DNA of 64,000 bases from Pseudomonadota bacterium (GTDB lineage Bacteria > Bdellovibrionota > UBA1018 > CAIMNF01): positions 1 through 64,000 of the forward strand of contig JAIXOQ010000027.1 in assembly GCA_027486675.1 (NCBI GenBank), read 5' to 3'. Of this stretch, positions 52,768 through 62,723 are shown in pieces (positions within the stretch are counted from its first letter, which is position 1; every line of letters begins with the position of its first letter). The translations under genes and the position numbers were made by a program. Below the pieces are notes generated by a model. It did not search any database. It was not told the DNA's origin and saw nothing but the letters and a program-made list of their open reading frames with translations.

Positions 52768-53712
52768 ATGTCTCTGAAACGTCCGAAGATTTCCATCATT
52801 GGTGCGGGCTTCGTAGGTTCGACCTGCGCACATTGGGCTGCAAGCAAAGAACTCGGGGACATAGTCCTGATCGACATCAATGGGGATGCAGCCAAAGGCA
52901 AGGCCTTGGACCTGTTTGAAGCTTCTCCAGTGGAAGGTTTTGATTCTCATGTGGTCGGCACCAGCGATTACACACACACTAAGGACAGTGACGTAGTCGT
53001 CATCACCGCCGGTCTACCTCGGAAGCCAGGAATGAGCCGGGATGATCTTCTTGCAACAAACGCGAAGATCGTCGGGGACTGCGCGACCCAGGTTGCAAAG
53101 TATGCTCCAAATGCGGTGCTCATCGTTGTTTCAAATCCGCTCGATGCGATGTGCCATGTAGCGATGAAGGCCAGCGGTTTTCCTCGCGAGCGGGTGATCG
53201 GAATGGCAGGCGTACTCGACGGCGCGCGTTTTAGAAGTTTTATCGCGATGGAGTGCGACGTCAGTGTTGAAGACGTTCAAGCATTCGTCTTTGGTGGGCA
53301 CGGGGACACCATGGTTCCAATGCCTCGTTATGTCTCTGTCGGTGGAATTCCTCTGACACAGCTTTTATCCAAAGAAAAAATTGAAGCCTTAGTGGATCGC
53401 ACCCGCAAGGGGGGCGCTGAAATCGTAGAGCTTTTAAAAACCGGCTCCGCTTATTACGCGCCAGCTGCCTCAGCGATCCAGATGGTGGAAGCCATCGTGC
53501 GCGATAAAAATCGTATTCTCCCCTGTGCAGTGCATCTGAAGGGCGAGTACGGGATTAACGGTCTCTTTGTTGGAGTCTTAGCAAAACTAGGGAAGACAGG
53601 GCTCGTTTCTGTTCCAACACTTGAGATGAATGCTGAAGAAAAAGCGATGTTTGAAAAATCTGCTCAGGCAGTAACAGGTCTTGTTGAAGATCTAAAACGA
53701 TTGGGGTTCTAG
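52768..53712 (+). CDS. mdh: Malate dehydrogenase (LDH-like type)
   Basis: 314 residues with AAGGAG 5 nt before the ATG. The NAD-binding [11 protein letters not shown] is at about 11-21; substrate loop [22 protein letters not shown] and catalytic [12 protein letters not shown] (histidine) follow. The [12 protein letters not shown] loop with two arginines indicates a malate rather than lactate dehydrogenase. It starts the mdh-sucC-sucD run, separated from sucC by 4 bp. It makes oxaloacetate from malate in the TCA cycle. Confidence 0.95.
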   Translation: MSLKRPKISIIGAGFVGSTCAHWAASKELGDIVLIDINGDAAKGKALDLFEASPVEGFDSHVVGTSDYTHTKDSDVVVITAGLPRKPGMSRDDLLATNAKIVGDCATQVAKYAPNAVLIVVSNPLDAMCHVAMKASGFPRERVIGMAGVLDGARFRSFIAMECDVSVEDVQAFVFGGHGDTMVPMPRYVSVGGIPLTQLLSKEKIEALVDRTRKGGAEIVELLKTGSAYYAPAASAIQMVEAIVRDKNRILPCAVHLKGEYGINGLFVGVLAKLGKTGLVSVPTLEMNAEEKAMFEKSAQAVTGLVEDLKRLGF

Positions 53713-53716
53713 TCGA

Positions 53717-54907
53717 ATGAATATTCATGAATATCAAGCAAAGCACCTTCTAAAACGATTTAACGTTGCAGTCCCCGAAGGGAGACTGGTCGACGGTCCA
53801 GATCAGGTTGCTGATCGAGCCGTTCAGGCCGCAAAAGAGCTGCAGGCGGAGCGTAAAAATTCAGTTTGGGTTGTTAAAGCCCAGATCCATGCAGGTGGTC
53901 GCGGTAAAGCGGGCGGAGTGAAGGTATGTAAAACTCTGGATGAAGTGAAAGCCGCAGCAAGCGCGATCATGGGTAAGGTTCTGGTGACTCCTCAAACGGG
54001 TGCAGCTGGAAAAAAAGTTCACAAGCTTTGGATTGAAGAAGGATCCGCGATCGCAAAAGAATTCTACTTAGGCATCGTGCTTGATCGTGCGGTCTCAGGC
54101 GTAGTGATGATGGCTTCCACCGAAGGGGGCATGGAAATCGAGGAAGTCGCTGAAAAGCATCCCGAAAAAATCACTAAAGTGGTGATTGATCCGACAATCG
54201 GCTACCAGCCTTATCACGGCCGAAAGATTGCAAAATCCTTGGGTATTCCCGCTGATAAGACCCGCGAAGCCGTCGAGTTCTTTGGCGGTATCTATAAATG
54301 TTTTGTGGATAAAGATTGCTCCCAAGTGGAGATCAATCCTCTGATTCTGACGACCGATCAAAAGCTCATCGCCTTAGACGCAAAGATCAACTTTGATGAC
54401 AACGCTCTTTTTAGAAACAAAGATGTCGTCGATATGCGCGATCTTCTTGAAGAAAACGCCCAAGATATCGAAGCGTCGAAGTATGAGCTCGCGTACATCG
54501 CGCTCGATGGAAACATCGGATGTCTGGTGAACGGAGCAGGCCTTGCCATGGCAACCATGGACATCATCAAGCTCCACGGCGGTGATCCAGCAAACTTCCT
54601 AGACGTCGGTGGTGGCGCCAACAAGGAGAAGGTCACACAGGCTTTCAAAATCATCCTTAAGGATCCAAAGGTGAAGGCGATTTTAGTGAATATCTTTGGC
54701 GGGATCATGAAGTGCGACGTCATCGCAGAAGGTGTGATCGCCGCTGCAAAAGAAGTTCAGCTTTCGGTACCCCTTGTGGTTCGCCTGGAAGGGACCAACG
54801 TAGACCTTGGGAAAAAAATTCTGGCGGAGAGTGGTCTTAAGATCACCCCAGCAAATGATTTAGCGGACGCAGCACAAAAAGTAGTTGCTGCTGCAAACGG
54901 AAAATAG
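53717..54907 (+). CDS. sucC: Succinyl-CoA synthetase, beta subunit
   Basis: 396 residues. [17 protein letters not shown] at the start, [22 protein letters not shown] in the ATP-grasp domain and [18 protein letters not shown] near the end are signatures of SucC. It forms the alpha-beta complex with SucD, making ATP or GTP and succinate from succinyl-CoA. It is directly downstream of mdh, with sucD 10 bp further on. Confidence 0.98.
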   Translation: MNIHEYQAKHLLKRFNVAVPEGRLVDGPDQVADRAVQAAKELQAERKNSVWVVKAQIHAGGRGKAGGVKVCKTLDEVKAAASAIMGKVLVTPQTGAAGKKVHKLWIEEGSAIAKEFYLGIVLDRAVSGVVMMASTEGGMEIEEVAEKHPEKITKVVIDPTIGYQPYHGRKIAKSLGIPADKTREAVEFFGGIYKCFVDKDCSQVEINPLILTTDQKLIALDAKINFDDNALFRNKDVVDMRDLLEENAQDIEASKYELAYIALDGNIGCLVNGAGLAMATMDIIKLHGGDPANFLDVGGGANKEKVTQAFKIILKDPKVKAILVNIFGGIMKCDVIAEGVIAAAKEVQLSVPLVVRLEGTNVDLGKKILAESGLKITPANDLADAAQKVVAAANGK

Positions 54908-54917
54908 GAGCAGCGCC

Positions 54918-55790
54918 ATGTCCATCTGGGTCAATCGTTCAACAAAGTTATTGGTTCAAGGAATCACCGGTTCACAAGGGCTCTTTCACGCAAAAGGGTG
55001 CAAAGAGTACGGCACCCAAGTGGTGGGTGGAGTTACGCCCGGAAAGGGCGGCCAGTCCGTAGAAGGGTTCCCAGTCTTTGATACTGTAGAAGAGGCCGCG
55101 AAAAAGACCGGAGCAAATGCCACGATGATTTTCGTGCCGCCGCCATTCGCAGCGGATTCTATTTGTGAGGCTGCAGATGCTGGCATTCCGCTCATCATCT
55201 GTATCACCGAAGGAATTCCAGTGATGGACATGGTGCGGACGAAGCGCTTTGTGAAACAAAAGGGTTCGCGTCTCATTGGGCCAAACTGCCCAGGTGTGAT
55301 CACCCCTGGGGAATGTAAGATCGGCATCATGCCTGGCCATATCCATAAACCAGGAAAGATCGGGGTTGTATCCCGTTCTGGCACCCTGACCTATGAGGCA
55401 GTCTTCCAGTTAAGCCAACTTGGAATCGGACAAAGCACATGCGTGGGGATCGGCGGGGATCCAGTCAATGGTACAAATTTCATCGATGTTTTGGAGGCTT
55501 TTAATGCCGATCCAGGAACCGAAGGGGTCATTTTAATCGGGGAGATCGGTGGTTCTGCGGAAGAAGAGGCCGCCGACTACATCCGCAAGTCCGTGAAGAA
55601 GCCGGTCGTTGGGTTTATCGGTGGCGCCACAGCACCTCCGGGTAAACGCATGGGGCATGCTGGGGCCATTATCTCCGGAGGAAAAGGGACAGCCGAAGAG
55701 AAGTTCAAGGCGCTTGAGGCTGCGGGTGTGAAGATCGCAAGAAGCCCGGCAGATCTTGGAAAAAGTATGTTAGAATTGCTCAGGAAATAG
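54918..55790 (+). CDS. sucD: Succinyl-CoA synthetase, alpha subunit
   Basis: 290 residues from the ATG at 54918, with AGGAG 7 nt upstream; an upstream in-frame start would sit inside sucC. The CoA-binding domain starts [37 protein letters not shown] follows, and the active-site histidine is His247 in [19 protein letters not shown]. It pairs with SucC. No other TCA genes follow; ndk is 71 bp later. Confidence 0.98.
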   Translation: MSIWVNRSTKLLVQGITGSQGLFHAKGCKEYGTQVVGGVTPGKGGQSVEGFPVFDTVEEAAKKTGANATMIFVPPPFAADSICEAADAGIPLIICITEGIPVMDMVRTKRFVKQKGSRLIGPNCPGVITPGECKIGIMPGHIHKPGKIGVVSRSGTLTYEAVFQLSQLGIGQSTCVGIGGDPVNGTNFIDVLEAFNADPGTEGVILIGEIGGSAEEEAADYIRKSVKKPVVGFIGGATAPPGKRMGHAGAIISGGKGTAEEKFKALEAAGVKIARSPADLGKSMLELLRK

Positions 55791-55861
55791 GCTTAGGCAT
55801 TAATACCGCCTGGAAACAAAAGTCTTAAATAACAAAAGAAATATCCTTTAGGAGTCACAAA

Positions 55862-56290
55862 GTGGCAGTAGAACAGACCTTCAGCATCATTAAACCAAAC
55901 GCAGTCCAGAAGAATAAAGTGGGCGAAATCATTGCGCGCTTTGAGACGCGCGGTCTCCGCGTGGCAGCAGCCCGTTTTGCGCGTTTGACCAAAGAAAAAG
56001 CAGAAGGCTTTTACATCGAGCACAAAGAGCGTCCTTTCTTCCAAAGTTTGGTGAACTTCATGACCAGTGGCCCGGTCCTTCTTTTGGTTCTCGAAGGCGA
56101 AAACGCAGTGGCCTTAAACCGCGAAATCATGGGTGCTACAGATCCAGCGAAAGCAGCTCCGGGTACATTGCGAAAAGATTTCGCAGATAGCATTGAAGCG
56201 AACGCTGTTCATGGTTCGGACAGCCTTCAGTCCGCGAATCGCGAAATCTCTTATTTCTTTGAAAAGACAGACCTTCAGAAACGAATGTAG
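55862..56290 (+). CDS. ndk: Nucleoside diphosphate kinase
   Basis: 142 residues from a GTG start with AGGAG 7 nt upstream. [17 protein letters not shown] opens the sequence and the catalytic histidine is His117 in [16 protein letters not shown]. It balances NTP pools by transferring phosphate through the phosphohistidine. Placement after sucCD is common and may allow direct use of ATP or GTP made by that enzyme. Confidence 0.98.
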   Translation: MAVEQTFSIIKPNAVQKNKVGEIIARFETRGLRVAAARFARLTKEKAEGFYIEHKERPFFQSLVNFMTSGPVLLLVLEGENAVALNREIMGATDPAKAAPGTLRKDFADSIEANAVHGSDSLQSANREISYFFEKTDLQKRM

Positions 56291-56302
56291 AGATAAAAGG
56301 AA

Positions 56303-56785
56303 ATGACAAATATGAATAAAATTGATGTGAAACGGTTCAAAGAAGTTGTGGAGCAAATCAAGTCTGCTCAGACCCATTTTAATAGCCTGATCAACAAAGA
56401 GACGATCACTCACGCTAAGAAATATGCTGAGAAACAGTCTAAAGAGCTGAAGAAGCTTGTGAATACGGATGTAAAAAAGGTTCGTGCTTTTGTTGAAAAA
56501 GAAGTGAAAGAACTTCACAAGTTCCAAAAGCAAGTGCCAGGAGAAATTGCAAAGCTTCAGAAATTTGCAGATAAACAACTCAAAGAATTCGAAAGGATTC
56601 TAAAGGTTGCTAACGTTTCGGTAGGCGCGATCAAAGACTCATTCGCACCAAAAAAAAAAGCAGCGCGAAAACCAGCCAAAAGAGCAGCACCAAAAACGCA
56701 AAAAGCTCAAACCGAGGCCAGCGGGCAAGCAGCAACAAGCCAGCCGCAAACCAGCGAGCAAACAACAGCGGAAACAAACGCTTAG
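56303..56785 (+). CDS. Coiled-coil protein with H1-like basic tail
   Basis: 160 residues (ATG at 56303, or 56312 with better spacing from AAGG). Residues 1-110 are almost entirely helical with heptad-like hydrophobics ([20 protein letters not shown], then [16 protein letters not shown]). Residues 115-137 are lysine/alanine/proline-rich ([14 protein letters not shown]), like histone H1 or polyhydroxyalkanoate phasin tails, and the end is Thr/Gln/Ser-rich. It could be a phasin-like granule protein or a nucleoid-associated protein. No firm family. Confidence 0.6.
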   Translation: MTNMNKIDVKRFKEVVEQIKSAQTHFNSLINKETITHAKKYAEKQSKELKKLVNTDVKKVRAFVEKEVKELHKFQKQVPGEIAKLQKFADKQLKEFERILKVANVSVGAIKDSFAPKKKAARKPAKRAAPKTQKAQTEASGQAATSQPQTSEQTTAETNA

Positions 56786-56814
56786 CAACAACCGCGCAGC
56801 CTAAGAAAAAACCT

Positions 56815-57315
56815 GTGAACGCCGGTGCTTCCAAAACTCCAAGTGTCAAAACTTTAAGCGTTGGGTCAAAAGCTCCGGCGTTTTCCGTTCTGACGGATCA
56901 AGGAACCACCATCCGTTCCTCAGATTTGCTGGGGAAATCCTTTGTTCTTTATTTCTATCCAAAAGACAACACACCCGGCTGCACGACAGAGTCCTGTGAC
57001 TTCCGCGATCAGTACCAGGAGTTTCGTAAAGCAGGGATTGAAATCTACGGGGTGTCTAAGGATTCTGTGAAGAGCCACGTAGGGTTTCGCTCCAAGTTCA
57101 CGCTCCCTTTCACATTGCTTTCAGATGAAGACGGAAAGATGTGTGAGGCCTATGGAGTTTGGAAGGAAAAATCAAACTACGGCAAGACCTACATGGGCAT
57201 CGAGCGGACCACAGTCGTTGTCGGTTCGGACGGGAAGATCCGAAAGATTTATCCGAAGGTTTCTGTCACAGGTCATGTCGCCGCAATCCTGAAGGACCTC
57301 GACATTCATGAATAG
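56815..57315 (+). CDS. bcp: Thiol peroxidase of the Bcp/PrxQ family
   Basis: 166 residues from a [23 protein letters not shown] contains the peroxidatic Cys56 and resolving Cys61 spaced as in Bcp/PrxQ, and GERTT-like IERTTVVVG lies near the end. It reduces hydrogen and organic peroxides using thioredoxin. The first 14 residues are an extra tail before the usual start ([10 protein letters not shown]). The 3' end overlaps the next gene by 8 bp. Confidence 0.95.
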   Translation: MNAGASKTPSVKTLSVGSKAPAFSVLTDQGTTIRSSDLLGKSFVLYFYPKDNTPGCTTESCDFRDQYQEFRKAGIEIYGVSKDSVKSHVGFRSKFTLPFTLLSDEDGKMCEAYGVWKEKSNYGKTYMGIERTTVVVGSDGKIRKIYPKVSVTGHVAAILKDLDIHE

Positions 57316-57805
57316 TCACGAACTCACGTCCCTTAGATTTAAAGAAGTTCGCACGGTCTTAGTCGTACTTTCTTCTAAGTCTATGGAGTTTGATACCGAG
57401 TCGCTGAGGTATCAGGTCCGTTTGGCGTATCCAGAAGCTGCGGTTTTTTTTACGACGGTTTCTGGATTAAGTCTCGGAGTGGAAGCCCCGTCTCGGGTGG
57501 ATTTAACGATCGACTTCACCCAGCCCGGAGCACGCCAAAGCCTTCTGTTTGCTTCCTCAATTCGGGGACGGTCCCGCTACTGTGTTGGGCGGCAAGCGGG
57601 TTGGTTTTATCGGAAGTGGCGTTACGACCGCATTCTCAATGAAAAGAACGCTCCTGGCTTGGCCCAGGAATACCACACGCGAGAGCGTGAGGTGCAGCGT
57701 CGGGTTTTGCAGCTTTGTGGTGTCTTTGTGGAGCACCAAGGGCAGCTTGGGGATGATCTGGGCAAGACAATTGCCAGGACTCTTCCTCCTTTAGCCAGGG
57801 TATAG
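57308..57805 (+). CDS. Protein of unknown function
   Basis: 165 residues, starting 8 bp inside bcp. The first 100 residues, [35 protein letters not shown] and SRVDLTIDF, have an alternating beta/alpha rhythm that loosely recalls the N-terminal half of GT9 glycosyltransferases. The rest is basic (RDRI-like [10 protein letters not shown], then [14 protein letters not shown]). There is no signal peptide and no known catalytic motif. It lies between a peroxiredoxin gene and the ResB gene, so a link with cytochrome assembly cannot be excluded. Confidence 0.55.
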   Translation: MNSHELTSLRFKEVRTVLVVLSSKSMEFDTESLRYQVRLAYPEAAVFFTTVSGLSLGVEAPSRVDLTIDFTQPGARQSLLFASSIRGRSRYCVGRQAGWFYRKWRYDRILNEKNAPGLAQEYHTREREVQRRVLQLCGVFVEHQGQLGDDLGKTIARTLPPLARV

Positions 57806-57812
57806 TTAGAGA

Positions 57813-59237
57813 ATGTTTTCCTCTGCAATGCTGCGGATCTGGCGCATTCTGATTTCCCTAAAACTTGCGGTTACGGTGATTGCGACTCTGGCTTTGGCTC
57901 TCGCAGTTGCCACCTTTGTGGAATCGAGCGAAGGCACCAAGGCTGCACAGTATTACATCTACCGTGCTCTATGGTTCTATGCGCTTCTTACCTTGCTTGG
58001 AGTGAACATCCTTGCGGTTGCTCTGAGTCGTTTGCCTTGGAGAGCTCGCCATATTCCTTTTCTTCTGGCGCATGCAGGCATTCTGATGCTTTTGATCGGA
58101 TCGTATTTGACCTACACACGTGGTTTAGATGGGATGATGCGCATCGATGAGGGTGACACTCAGAGCGCAATCGAACTTGAGGATCATTATTTGGTGTTTG
58201 AACGGAACGGATCTGTTGAGACGGTCTCGATCCCTTGGGTCCCTTCAGCAAATCATTTTCGGCCATCTCTGTATGAGAAATATGGAATCCGATCTGTAAG
58301 CTACATTCCGTGGTCTGAATCCAAGGTGGAATTCGTTGCCGATGATCAAAATGCTGAACCCGCCGCAGTGCAGTTGAAAGTGCAGGGACCCGCATTCATG
58401 GGGTCGGTGCCGGATTTGTGGCTTTGGGGGGGCGATCCTGCTTGGTCGACCTTAAGTATGGGCCCAGCACGTTTTTCGATTGTGACGGATCCCTCACGGC
58501 TATCGACTCCTGCCGCAGTCGGTGAGGCGCATCTCATTGTCGCAGTCTTGCCGAATGGAAAACTTCGATTTCGCGCAGTTTCGCCAAGAGGCGAAGTGAA
58601 GACGGGTGAAGTGGCTGTCACAGGACTGATCGATCCGGGATGGAAGATGCCGATCCGAATCGCGGTGAAGAAGCTACTCCCACACGCAAAAAATCTTTCT
58701 CGTCTGATCGATGCGCGTGTGAGGCCGATGGGGAGTAGTGTTCAACCTGCCATTGAGATCGCAAGCTTAGCTGATGGAAAGCGGCGCCATTGGCTTTCTT
58801 TAGGGGATCGGATTCCACTTTCAGGTCCAAGTGGCGAGCAAGTCACAGTCGGATTTTTCCCGCGCAGGGTGATTCTCCCGTTCGGTCTACGGCTGGAAAA
58901 GTTTGAACTCAAAGTCTATCCCGGCACACAAAATCCTGCCGCGTATCAAAGTTTGGTGACGATCATGGATAGAGTCCCTAATGCTGCAGAGGATATGTCG
59001 AAGAATGAACGGCTGATCTCAATGAATGAGCCGCTGACCCAAGGCGGTTACACGTTTTATCAGGCAAGCTATATCCCCGGTCAGCCGCGCCCAACAACGA
59101 CGATCCTCTCGGTCAATGCAGACCCGGGCCGAGTCCTGAAGTACTTAGGCTCTCTGCTCATCGTTCTTGGAAGCATTACCTTGTACGCGATTAAAAGTTT
59201 TGGAAAACGTCCGAAAGAAAAGGTCAAAACCGCATGA
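57813..59237 (+). CDS. resB: Cytochrome c biogenesis protein ResB
   Basis: 474 residues. The N-terminal part has three TM helices (about 10-30, 45-65 and 75-95), with LALAVATFVESSEGTKAAQYYIYRALWF between and after the first two; this is the ResB/Ccs1 beginning. A large periplasmic domain follows (about 100-450) and one C-terminal TM (YLGSLLIVLGSITLYAI). Near its end, EPLTQGGYTFYQASY is a typical ResB segment. With CcsA it forms the System II haem-handling and ligation complex. Coupled to ccsA by ATGA overlap. Confidence 0.93.
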   Translation: MFSSAMLRIWRILISLKLAVTVIATLALALAVATFVESSEGTKAAQYYIYRALWFYALLTLLGVNILAVALSRLPWRARHIPFLLAHAGILMLLIGSYLTYTRGLDGMMRIDEGDTQSAIELEDHYLVFERNGSVETVSIPWVPSANHFRPSLYEKYGIRSVSYIPWSESKVEFVADDQNAEPAAVQLKVQGPAFMGSVPDLWLWGGDPAWSTLSMGPARFSIVTDPSRLSTPAAVGEAHLIVAVLPNGKLRFRAVSPRGEVKTGEVAVTGLIDPGWKMPIRIAVKKLLPHAKNLSRLIDARVRPMGSSVQPAIEIASLADGKRRHWLSLGDRIPLSGPSGEQVTVGFFPRRVILPFGLRLEKFELKVYPGTQNPAAYQSLVTIMDRVPNAAEDMSKNERLISMNEPLTQGGYTFYQASYIPGQPRPTTTILSVNADPGRVLKYLGSLLIVLGSITLYAIKSFGKRPKEKVKTA

Positions 59238-60889
59238 TTATTGCCGCAATGATAAGCGCTACCGTCGCATTCGCTACTGCCCCGACACCGCAGTCTGGTT
59301 TTTCTTTTAGAGAGGCTAGGCTCATTCCCGTGCAGTCGGGTGGGAGAGTAAAGCCTTTAGATGAATTCGCGCGTGAAGTGACACTTGGTATTTTTGGTAA
59401 GCGAATAGTGTCGAGCTGGGAGCCGACAGAACTGCTGATTTCTTTGATGTTAGACAGCCAGTCTTGGGTCGCAGAGCCGATCATTAAGATCCGTCGGGAT
59501 GATGTTAGAAAGCAGCTTCTCCTTCCGCTCGATCGTACAGATTTTAGTGTGCAAGAACTGATGCAGAACCCAGCGTTCCTGCAGTATGGCGAGGCTCAAG
59601 CTCTAGGTGTTGAGCAAGTGGACTCCTTAGGCGTCAATTCGGTTTCGAAATCAGATCCACGCGCCGACGAAGTAAAACGAACGCTCCAGAAAGTGCAGAC
59701 CTTTCGTGGCCTCGTCACGGGGGATATTCTACTCTTGCAGCCGAAGCCGGTGCCTGAATCTTGGGGTTCCTTAGCGAGTGGCATCAAAGAATTTAATCCG
59801 CTCACAGACCGATTTAGCCGTTTGTTAAAAAGCTATCTGGATCGAAAGCCTGAGGAGTTCCTGTTGGCTTCCAGGGAGATGCGAGTTGCATCCCTGGCTG
59901 AAATGAAAGCGACCGAGAACGATCAGCGTTTGCTTCAAGGTGAAGTGATTTACAATCAGGTACGGCCATTTTTACAGGCGATGATTCTCTATTTATTGGC
60001 CTCATTGGCTTGGATGCTGAGTCGCAAACGGGAAGTCGGACTGAAGAAGAACTATCAAGACGTAGCGAGGATGGTCGCAAAGTCACTCACTTTTGTAGCA
60101 TTTTTCCTCCACGGCACCGGCTTTGCTTTGCGGTGTTATATTTCTGGTCGCCCTCCAGTCTCGAACATGTATGAGTCAGTGATCTGGGTCAGTTTTGGCG
60201 TGTTGTTCTTTTCTTTCCTTTTGTACCGAAAATTTGGCACGACCCTGATCCTAACCACCGGCACAATGTTAGGTGGCCTGACTTTGTTTGCAGCTGACTC
60301 TGCGCCTGTGATCTTAGATCCGACCATACATCCTTTGGTGCCAGTCTTAAGAAGCAACTATTGGCTCACGATCCACGTGCTGACCATCACGCTGAGCTAT
60401 GCGGCATTCATGCTTGCGATGGGGATTTCAAACATCACGCTTTGGAAATTCTTAAAACCTTCGTCCACTGCACGTGAACAAATGATCCAGCAGCTCAACC
60501 AGTTTTCTTATCGGGCGCTCCAGTTTGGAACGGTCCTGCTTGCTGCCGGAACCATTTTAGGCGGCGTGTGGGCAGATGAATCTTGGGGTAGGTTTTGGGG
60601 CTGGGATCCAAAAGAAGTCTGGGCATTGATTGCACTCCTTGCTTACATGGCGATGCTTCACGCAAGGTTTTCAGGCTTAGTCGGGAAGTTCGGTTTTCCA
60701 CTCTGGACAGTGCTTTGTTTTTCAACTGTGGTTATGGCCTGGTATGGCGTGAATTTCATCTTAGGCGTGGGGCTCCATTCCTATGGGTTTTCCTCAGGCG
60801 GCCAAGGGGTGATGGCGACTTTCCTGGCCTTGCAATTTGGTTTTTGTGGCTATGTCGCGTGGCGTGTGCGTGTAGCCAAACAGAAGTAA
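59234..60889 (+). CDS. ccsA: Cytochrome c biogenesis protein CcsA/CcsB
   Basis: 551 residues, longer than the common 300-350 because of an N-terminal exported-looking region of about 240 residues before the core. The core has about seven TM helices and the haem-binding WWD motif WGRFWGWDPKEVWAL. Conserved histidines lie in LTIHVLTITLSY and VGLHSYGF. CcsA receives haem, presents it in the periplasm and, with ResB, attaches it to apocytochromes c. The N-terminal extension resembles a piece often fused in delta-type CcsB proteins. Confidence 0.93.
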   Translation: MIIAAMISATVAFATAPTPQSGFSFREARLIPVQSGGRVKPLDEFAREVTLGIFGKRIVSSWEPTELLISLMLDSQSWVAEPIIKIRRDDVRKQLLLPLDRTDFSVQELMQNPAFLQYGEAQALGVEQVDSLGVNSVSKSDPRADEVKRTLQKVQTFRGLVTGDILLLQPKPVPESWGSLASGIKEFNPLTDRFSRLLKSYLDRKPEEFLLASREMRVASLAEMKATENDQRLLQGEVIYNQVRPFLQAMILYLLASLAWMLSRKREVGLKKNYQDVARMVAKSLTFVAFFLHGTGFALRCYISGRPPVSNMYESVIWVSFGVLFFSFLLYRKFGTTLILTTGTMLGGLTLFAADSAPVILDPTIHPLVPVLRSNYWLTIHVLTITLSYAAFMLAMGISNITLWKFLKPSSTAREQMIQQLNQFSYRALQFGTVLLAAGTILGGVWADESWGRFWGWDPKEVWALIALLAYMAMLHARFSGLVGKFGFPLWTVLCFSTVVMAWYGVNFILGVGLHSYGFSSGGQGVMATFLALQFGFCGYVAWRVRVAKQK

Positions 60890-60895
60890 GACCAG

Positions 60896-61861
60896 ATGAC
60901 CCTGCTTACGCGGCTGGAGTTTGATCAAGCGCTCTTTCAGATCCCATCCTCTACAAGGATTCAAAAGGATCTCAGTCTGAGCCGCATGAATACCTGGCGC
61001 ACGGGTGGGCCTGCCTGGGCAGTTGCGGAACCAAAGACGGAAAATGAATTGCATCAGCTTCTGACCATTGCCAAGCAAACAAAGATGCCCGTGGCAGTTT
61101 TAGGTTGGGGCTCAAATGTTTGGATTCCTGACGAGGGCTTCCCAGGACTGGTGATTCGGACAAAGTCGTTTGAGATCGAGACTCAGTGGCAAGGCCATAA
61201 ACTTATCGCGGGATCAGGCGTTGGTTCGACTCGCCTGATCCGCGAAGCATCGGATCGGGGTATGCAGGGTTTCGAATGCATTGTCGGTGTGCCAGGGTCC
61301 TTAGGCGGAATGGTCATGATGAATGCTGGTACACACTTAGGTGAGATCGGAGCACTGGTGCAGGAAGTGCGGGTCTTAGATTTCAGTGGGGGTTCTGTTT
61401 CAGCGCGCACATTGACTCCACAAAAGCAGGATTGGTATTACCGCGGCAATACCTTCCTGAGTCCAAGTTGTATTGTGACGCAGGCTAAGCTTGAGCTTTC
61501 CCAAGGTGATCCGGAAGTGATCCGTGCAAATCTTAAAGATCTGCTAGAACGCAGGAAAAAGACGCAGCCGATTGATGCGCCATCGTGTGGGAGTACCTAT
61601 AGAAATCCAGAAGGTACGGAACAGAAGGCGTGGCAGCTCATCGATGGTGCCGGGCTTAGGGGCTACAGAGTCGGTGGTGCCCAGGTTTCGGAAAAACATT
61701 CGAATTTTTTGATCAACACAGGTGAAGCGACATCAAGGGACCTTTTGGCGCTGATGCAACACATCGAGGCTCAGGTGGATCTTAAGTTTGGTATCAAGCT
61801 GGTCAGAGAAGTGAGACCTCTGAGGACTGTCCTCCCTGTGGTAGGTTCCCAAGTATGGTGA
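60896..61861 (+). CDS. murB: UDP-N-acetylenolpyruvoylglucosamine reductase
   Basis: 321 residues. NTWRTGGPAWAVAEPKTENEL at the start, VLGWGSNVWIPDEGFPGLV, GIVGVPGSLGG-like FECIVGVPGSLGGMVMMNAG, WYYRGNTFL and CGSTYRNPEG (active-site serine) are all MurB features; the last part has SEKHSNFLINTGEAT. It reduces the enolpyruvyl group in UDP-MurNAc synthesis using FAD. The 3' end overlaps the next gene by 7 bp. Confidence 0.96.
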   Translation: MTLLTRLEFDQALFQIPSSTRIQKDLSLSRMNTWRTGGPAWAVAEPKTENELHQLLTIAKQTKMPVAVLGWGSNVWIPDEGFPGLVIRTKSFEIETQWQGHKLIAGSGVGSTRLIREASDRGMQGFECIVGVPGSLGGMVMMNAGTHLGEIGALVQEVRVLDFSGGSVSARTLTPQKQDWYYRGNTFLSPSCIVTQAKLELSQGDPEVIRANLKDLLERRKKTQPIDAPSCGSTYRNPEGTEQKAWQLIDGAGLRGYRVGGAQVSEKHSNFLINTGEATSRDLLALMQHIEAQVDLKFGIKLVREVRPLRTVLPVVGSQVW

Positions 61862-62700
61862 TCTTTTTTGCTCTTCAGGCATTGGCTGCGTCCTACTACG
61901 TGGAACCCGCAACAGGAGTGGGCACCGATCAAAATCAGCTCCAAGTTGCAACTGAGCTTGTCAAGAATGCAGTCACCACGACGTCTGGGGCCACGCTTGC
62001 GAGCGAATCGAGCCAGGCCGAGTTTTCACTGCGCCCGAAACTTTTGCGCTTTGGCTCGAGCAACTTACTCAGTGTTCAGAAGTTAAAGGGCCAGCAAGTG
62101 ATTCATTCGGCGCAGCTGAAGATCACCCGCACGGATGAGCTCGATCAAGTGGTGATCCGGACGGTACGGGCTGCGATCGAAGAAGACACGGCAGAGGCTG
62201 CGCCCCGTGTTCAGGAGGTCACCAGAAATGAAACACGGTCACCAAACAAAGTAGGAGCACGCACTTTTGCAGGGGTGGGTCTTGGCCCAACTTGGTTAAA
62301 CGCAGTCAATGCACCGAGCTCGGCACTTTCTTTCACGGCATTTTATGGATGGGACATACAGCCTCTGATTTCGCTCCGTTTATTGTGGGATCGCTCTTTT
62401 GTTTCAGGGGCTGGAAATGACGCAAGTTTTGATCTGCTTGCGATCGGCATGCAGTACTTTTTCAGTGACCGTGATATTGCGCCTTTTGCCATGGCGTCTT
62501 TTGGCTACGCGTTTGTAGAGCGCCAGGGCTCTGATCCAGGCACGCTTTCTAACTTTGGCGGTAGTATCGGTGGGGGAGTACGTTTTTTCCGTACTTCGAA
62601 AGTCAACGTGGAGGTTGGTTTACATTATCTGTTGATCGCAGATGCCTTTCCTGCTGGCACTCCGAATGGACTTGCCGCTCGTGTGGCGTTATTGTTCTAA
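61855..62700 (+). CDS. Probable outer-membrane beta-barrel protein
   Basis: 281 residues, starting inside the murB stop region. A short hydrophobic N-terminus (VIFFALQALAAS) is probably the signal peptide. Residues 20-120 form a soluble domain with short strands. From about 135 on, alternating strands with aromatic girdles (TFAGVGLGPTWL, LSFTAFYGWDIQPL, AIGMQYFFSDRD, GVRFFRTSKVNVEVGLHYLL) end in the terminal VALLF, the usual phenylalanine for outer-membrane insertion. Function unknown. Confidence 0.7.
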   Translation: MVIFFALQALAASYYVEPATGVGTDQNQLQVATELVKNAVTTTSGATLASESSQAEFSLRPKLLRFGSSNLLSVQKLKGQQVIHSAQLKITRTDELDQVVIRTVRAAIEEDTAEAAPRVQEVTRNETRSPNKVGARTFAGVGLGPTWLNAVNAPSSALSFTAFYGWDIQPLISLRLLWDRSFVSGAGNDASFDLLAIGMQYFFSDRDIAPFAMASFGYAFVERQGSDPGTLSNFGGSIGGGVRFFRTSKVNVEVGLHYLLIADAFPAGTPNGLAARVALLF

Positions 62701-62723
62701 GCTCTCAAGAGGTTTAGGTTTCA

